DNA of 64,000 nt from Rhizobium aethiopicum (GTDB lineage: Bacteria; Pseudomonadota; Alphaproteobacteria; Rhizobiales; Rhizobiaceae), in NCBI RefSeq assembly GCF_900094625.1, contig NZ_FMAJ01000006.1:1-64000 (forward strand), written 5' to 3'. The notes under the pieces were generated by a model. The model saw only the letters and a list, made by a program, of their open reading frames with translations, was not told the origin of the DNA and searched no databases. Position 1 is the first letter of the stretch; the number at the start of each line of letters is the position of its first letter. The position numbers and the translations under genes are program-made. Of this stretch, positions 60,341 through 64,000 are shown in pieces.

Positions 60341-60880
60341 CTAAGGCATGATGTCGATCGGCGTATGGTCGGGAACGCGGGCCCAGATCTCGCGCATTTC
60401 CGCGTTGGTCACCGCAATACAGCCATCCGTCCAATCCCACAGTCGATGGAGCCCTCCGAGCAGACCCCAGCCATTGGGCAGCCCGTGGATCATGATGCTG
60501 CCGCCGGGCGGAAAGCCATTGGCTTCCGCCTCGCTCTGCTCTTTGGCGTTCGGATAGGAGATATGCAGGCTGAGATGGGCCACGGATTTCAGATTGCGCC
60601 AGTCTATCTGGTAACGCCCTTCCGGTGTTTTCTCGTCGCCTTCGCGTTGCTTGGGACCAGCATCGGCAGCACTTCCAAGCGAAATTTGATAGGTCGAGAT
60701 CGGGGCATCGCCTCTGAGAAGGACCATGCGGCGTTCCGATTTATAAACGCGAATGAGGTCGGCCCGTTGCTCCGGCGGTGCATCCGGTGGCGGCGAGCCC
60801 GGGCCGATCCTGGCCATCACTTTCGTATAGGCGAAGAGGCTGACGGCCACGATGGCCAGAACGATAAGTTTGGTTCGCAA
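60341..60880 (-). CDS. L,D-transpeptidase family (YkuD) protein
   Basis: 179 residues. N-terminal membrane anchor/signal (LIVLAIVAVSLFAYTKVMA), then a YkuD catalytic domain: RRMVLLRGDAPISTYQISLG, EKTPEGRYQIDW, IMIHGLPNGWG and the active-site TDGCIAVTNAEMREIW with the catalytic Cys and His. Acts in the periplasm on peptidoglycan cross-links or lipoprotein anchoring. Lies upstream of the alpha-2-macroglobulin/pbpC envelope genes on the same strand. Confidence 0.92.
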   Translation of the reverse strand: MRTKLIVLAIVAVSLFAYTKVMARIGPGSPPPDAPPEQRADLIRVYKSERRMVLLRGDAPISTYQISLGSAADAGPKQREGDEKTPEGRYQIDWRNLKSVAHLSLHISYPNAKEQSEAEANGFPPGGSIMIHGLPNGWGLLGGLHRLWDWTDGCIAVTNAEMREIWARVPDHTPIDIMP

Positions 60881-61163
60881 TGGGATCCTCGATCGCCAGG
60901 CAGATGGAATAATCCGATCGTATCATTGCCCGCTCGCATCCAGAAGTAGGGGGTTGAATTTCAACACGTTCACGCGGCGGGTTTTCGCTTTGCCGGCTGC
61001 CCGTTAAGGATTTATCAACGTTAACAATATCTTAAATGAAAAAATTGGCGTTTCATCACGGAACATATCAGCCGGTTCGCCGTTACGACAATGAGTTTTG
61101 GCAGGGACAGGCTGCCGGAGCGGCTCCTTCTTTCGGAGTATGTGCGTAACGAGAGGACGTATC

Positions 61164-61604
61164 ATGGCCACCAATGTCGTGCGGCGCTGGCAACGAGATG
61201 ATCTCATGAAGCAGAGAGTATTGATCGTTGAAGACGAGTTCCTCATCGCGCTTGATCTCGGCGCGACGGTGGAAGGCATTGGCATGCAGGTCGCCGGCCT
61301 TGCCAATGACCGGGAACAGGCGTTGCGGCTGGCGCCATTGGCCGATATCGCCTTCGTCGACGTCAATCTCGCCGATGGCCCGACCGGGCCCGAGCTCGGC
61401 AGGCGCCTGGCGGAAGAACATGGTATCGCCGTCGTCTTCATGACCGGCAATCCAGAGACCGTCGCCGACGGCGTCAAGGGCGCGGTCGGCGTCGTTCAGA
61501 AGCCGGTGATGCCCTCGGTTGTCGAACAGCTGGTGAAATATCTTGCCGCGCGCCGCGTCGGTATGTTCGCGGTCGTGCCGGCGCAGATGACGGTCTTCAC
61601 TTGA
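61164..61604 (+). CDS. Single-domain response regulator
   Basis: 146 residues, receiver domain only: VLIVEDEFLIALDLGATVEG (acidic pair Glu23/Asp24), phospho-acceptor Asp66 in ADIAFVDVNLADG, Thr94 in FMTGN and Lys113 in VQKPVMP. ATG at 61164 with GAGAGGA; an internal ATG at 61206 is the start of the minimal domain. There is no output domain, so it must act by protein contact. The kinase is not nearby. Confidence 0.88.
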   Translation: MATNVVRRWQRDDLMKQRVLIVEDEFLIALDLGATVEGIGMQVAGLANDREQALRLAPLADIAFVDVNLADGPTGPELGRRLAEEHGIAVVFMTGNPETVADGVKGAVGVVQKPVMPSVVEQLVKYLAARRVGMFAVVPAQMTVFT

Positions 61605-61616
61605 TTGTGAGGGCGA

Positions 61617-62318
61617 TCAGCCGGATATGGTCGCAAGCTGCGGCTCTCCGCCCGCCTTTTCGGCTTTCGGGGTGCCATACGCCTTGAGAAAGGTGCGCAC
61701 GGCATTGCGCGCCGCCTTCTCCAGTTCTTCATTGGTGGGTGTGCCGCCAAACAGGGTCATCATCTGCAGGTCGGCATTGGCAAGCGCCACGAACTGCCGG
61801 GCAGCGACGTCGAAATCGTCGATGACAAGCACTTGGTTGTGGGCAAGGCGCGCGAGAAGCGCCGAAAGCGCGGTGGTCAGCTTGCCCGGCCCCTGCTGCC
61901 GCCAGCCTTCGAAGAGGTGCGGATATCGCTCGCCCTCGGTCTGCACCAGCTTGCGCAGGAATTTTCCATCATGATTGCAGATGCAGTTCTTGTTGAGGCG
62001 AACGGCAAAACCCGTCAATCCGTCTTCCAGATCATCGGCGCCGTCAGGGAAGGTCGACAGCACCGAGAAGAGCATGGCGTTGGCACGATTCATCACGTCC
62101 TCAACGACGGCGACGAACAGCGTCTCCTTTTCACGATAGTGATTGTAGATCGTCTGACGGGAGACACAGGCGACAGCGGCGATCTCGTCGATGCTGGCGG
62201 CCGCAAAACCCTGGCGGCAGAAGACATCGGCGGCGGCGTCGAGGATCGACATACGCTTGGCGCATTGTCCACGTTGCGTATGCCCCGTCATCCCCGGCGG
62301 TGTCATGCGATCTTTCAT
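61617..62318 (-). CDS. TetR-family transcriptional regulator
   Basis: About 233 residues. N-terminal HTH (SILDAAADVFCRQGFAAASI, DEIAAVACVSRQTIYNHYRE) and a variable ligand-binding domain (FLRKLVQTEGERYPHLFEGW). The start at 62318 is chosen because an operator palindrome covers 62347-62364; the ORF reaches 62354. Divergent from the MFS efflux gene, which it probably represses. Confidence 0.88.
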   Translation of the reverse strand: MKDRMTPPGMTGHTQRGQCAKRMSILDAAADVFCRQGFAAASIDEIAAVACVSRQTIYNHYREKETLFVAVVEDVMNRANAMLFSVLSTFPDGADDLEDGLTGFAVRLNKNCICNHDGKFLRKLVQTEGERYPHLFEGWRQQGPGKLTTALSALLARLAHNQVLVIDDFDVAARQFVALANADLQMMTLFGGTPTNEELEKAARNAVRTFLKAYGTPKAEKAGGEPQLATISG

Positions 62319-62346
62319 GAGAGCAAAGATAAGACGTCTTGACGAG

Positions 62347-62364
62347 TTAGACAATGGCGTCTAA
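62347..62364. promoter_or_regulatory. Candidate TetR operator
   Basis: TTAGAC-N6-GTCTAA in the gap between the tetR-like and MFS genes. A second palindrome AAGACGTCTT (62331-62340) is adjacent. Position and symmetry fit a TetR-family repressor. Confidence 0.55.
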
Positions 62365-62565
62365 TTTTACAGGCGTGTCCAAGTTTATTGACACTCCTGG
62401 TTCCGCCGCTGGAGATATGAGCTCGCACTTCGTCTCCGCGCGAACGATCATCATTGAACCCAGCGCATCGGCGCGAAATCGGATCGATTTTCGGAAAGCA
62501 CGATGCGCCATGCGGCGGAGCGAACATCCGGCGCCTCCGCTGCGCTTTTATGAAAGATCAGCATT

Positions 62566-63765
62566 ATGACGGCTTCCTTCTTTCGCATTGCCCTTATTCT
62601 CGGCCTTTTGTCGGCCATCGGCCCCTTTGCCATCGACATGTATCTGCCTGCGTTGCCCTCCATCGGCCAGGACCTGCATGCCGATAACAGCGTCACTCAG
62701 CTCACCCTTCTCGCCTTCTTCATTTCCTTTGCGCTCGCCCAGCTCGTCTATGGGCCGCTGTCGGACATGTGGGGCCGCAAGCTGCCGCTCTATCTCGGCA
62801 TCGGCCTCTTCGCCGTCGCTTCGATCGGCTGCGCCCTTTCGACGGATATCGAAACGCTGATCGCCTTCCGTTTCGTCCAGGGCATCGGCGGCGCCGCCGG
62901 CATGGTCATTCCGCGCGCCATCGTCCGTGACATGCACACCGGCGTCCAAGCCGCGCGGCTGATGTCGCTGCTGATGCTGGTCTTCTCGATTTCGCCGATC
63001 CTGGCGCCGCTGACCGGCAGCGCCGTCATCGAATTTTCAGGCTGGCGCGGTGTGTTCTGGGCCGTGACGATCGCTGCCGCAATCGGCCTCGTGCTGCTCG
63101 CCACACAGCTCGAAGAAACCCGGTCCGCCGGGGAGCGCAGCGGCAGCGGCCTCGGCAGCGCCATGAAGGCCTATCGCCTGCTGCTCGCCGACCGCAATTT
63201 CCTGACGCTGACCTTCATCGGCGGTCTCGGCATTTCGAGCTTTCTCGTCTATCTCGCCAACTCGCCCTTCGTGCTGATCCAGCACTATGGGCTGACGCCG
63301 ACCGAATACAGCTTTGCCTTCTCGATCAACGCCGTCTCCTTCTTCGCGGTGTCGCAGGCGACCGGCTGGCTTGGGGAGCGTTTCGGCCTGGTGCGCGTCA
63401 TGCGGATTGCCGTCAGCGCCTTTGCGCTGGCCATGATCGTCATGGCGGTGGTGATGGCTTCAGGCTTCAACCAGCTTCCGGTCATGGCGACCTTCCTGTT
63501 CATCGGCTATGGCTTCCTCGGCCTCGTCATTCCGACGAGTGCGGTGCTTGCCCTCGAGGATCACGGCGCGATCGCCGGCACCGCCTCGTCGCTGATGGGA
63601 ACGCTGCATTTCGTCATCGCCGCCGTCGCCATGGTCATATCGAGCCTGTTCTTCGACGGCACCGCCGTTCCGATGGCCGCCGGCATCGCGCTTTGCGCTT
63701 TCTCGGCCTTCGTGCTGACCCAGGCAACAATCGGCCGCCGCGCCGCCGTCGCTGCCGCCGAATAG
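62566..63765 (+). CDS. MFS multidrug efflux transporter (Bcr/CflA family)
   Basis: 399 residues with 12 predicted membrane helices. GPFAIDMYLPALPSIGQDL and VYGPLSDMWGRKLPLYLGI (motif A) are typical of the Bcr/CflA subfamily; later helices include GFLGLVIPTSAVLAL. It exports drugs by proton antiport. Paired divergently with the TetR regulator. Substrates are unknown. Confidence 0.93.
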   Translation: MTASFFRIALILGLLSAIGPFAIDMYLPALPSIGQDLHADNSVTQLTLLAFFISFALAQLVYGPLSDMWGRKLPLYLGIGLFAVASIGCALSTDIETLIAFRFVQGIGGAAGMVIPRAIVRDMHTGVQAARLMSLLMLVFSISPILAPLTGSAVIEFSGWRGVFWAVTIAAAIGLVLLATQLEETRSAGERSGSGLGSAMKAYRLLLADRNFLTLTFIGGLGISSFLVYLANSPFVLIQHYGLTPTEYSFAFSINAVSFFAVSQATGWLGERFGLVRVMRIAVSAFALAMIVMAVVMASGFNQLPVMATFLFIGYGFLGLVIPTSAVLALEDHGAIAGTASSLMGTLHFVIAAVAMVISSLFFDGTAVPMAAGIALCAFSAFVLTQATIGRRAAVAAAE

Positions 63766-63810
63766 CCGGAAACAGGCCGCAGCCGGCAGAATCTTGCCTA
63801 GGTGACGGGC

Positions 63811-64000
63811 TCAGCTCGTCAGCGTAAAGGCGTCGCTTTCGCCGGGAACGAGCTCCAGCGGCCAGATCCTGTTGCGGGCGCCCTGCGGATAATGATCGGC
63901 ATAGGCTGGCATGGTGGCGAGCAGGGTTTCGCCGAGCTGGGCGCCGAGATCGCGCAGCGACATGCGGAAGGACGTCAGCGACGGCTGCAGGAAATGGGTG
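63811..64000 (-). CDS. C-terminal fragment of a LacI-type transcriptional regulator, truncated by window
   Basis: Sixty-two residues are visible on the minus strand, ending DAFTLTS before TGA at 63811, with ELVPGESDAF near the end and LTSFRMSLRDLGAQLGETLL before it. This resembles the tail of LacI/GalR ligand-binding domains, but the diagnostic HTH is outside the window. Confidence 0.65.
   Translation of the reverse strand, partial: THFLQPSLTSFRMSLRDLGAQLGETLLATMPAYADHYPQGARNRIWPLELVPGESDAFTLTS

Noticed and set aside
1..64000. Insertion sequences, phage genes, CRISPR arrays, tRNA or rRNA genes
   Set aside because: No transposase-, integrase- or Cas-like frames, no regularly spaced repeats and no recognisable structural RNA sequence were seen.

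Overview
The window looks like part of a large repABC replicon (plasmid or chromid) of a Rhizobium of the etli/leguminosarum group. The evidence is a complete repA-repB-repC cassette at 39.2-42.8 kb, high-GC rhizobial codon use, and a gene set (nadABC with nadQ, cobFGHIJKLM, glx/glnT, moc-like genes) that is plasmid-borne in that group. I see no insertion sequence, phage, CRISPR array, tRNA or rRNA. All identifications come from reading sequence and motifs; no database search was run.

Layout. 0-12.1 kb: a divergent pair of operons for an N-methylglutamate-type C1-amine pathway. On the minus strand are glutamine synthetase-like glnT/gmaS, the split glutamate-synthase-like glxB, glxC, glxD, and purU. 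On the plus strand is a four-subunit sarcosine-oxidase-like enzyme (soxB, D, A, G). A GATase1-AraC regulator and an XRE-cupin regulator lie between them. 12.2-16.3 kb: an L-fuconate (L-fucose type) catabolic cluster with an IclR regulator. 16.5-21.5 kb: a PraR-like XRE regulator, then a minus-strand module of BTAD/TPR regulator, unannotated 47-residue peptide, YcaO, TfuA and a small protein. This is a candidate RiPP system with a structured leader that pairs with the peptide's ribosome-binding site. 21.8-26.2 kb: nadABC and the regulator nadQ, with a cluster of operator half-sites. 26.3-31.9 kb: a PanB-like protein lacking most family active-site residues, MocF/MocE/MocD-like oxygenase components, a LacI regulator and an IolI-like isomerase. 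32-39 kb: corrin-ring genes cobM, L, J, I, H, G, F on the minus strand, with cobK inverted among them. 39-44.1 kb: repABC with two identical 16-bp parS-like palindromes, a repA operator-like inverted repeat, a countertranscribed RNA, and a DUF1612/HTH gene. 44.2-46.7 kb: BI-1 membrane protein, anti-sigma/ECF sigma pair and a small conserved protein. 46.7-49.7 kb: copper ATPase and CueR with a canonical 19-bp-spacer promoter. 49.8-60.9 kb: treY, pbpC, a giant alpha-2-macroglobulin and an L,D-transpeptidase. 61.1-64 kb: a single-domain response regulator, a TetR/MFS efflux pair and the tail of a LacI-type regulator.

How it fits together. The replicon combines core cofactor synthesis (NAD, cobalamin) with plant-related catabolism (methylated amines, fucose-type sugars, methyl-inositol or rhizopine-like compounds) and envelope or stress functions. 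The least explained part is the peptide-YcaO-TfuA-BTAD module at 17-21.5 kb; the PanB-like protein next to the moc-like oxygenase genes comes second.
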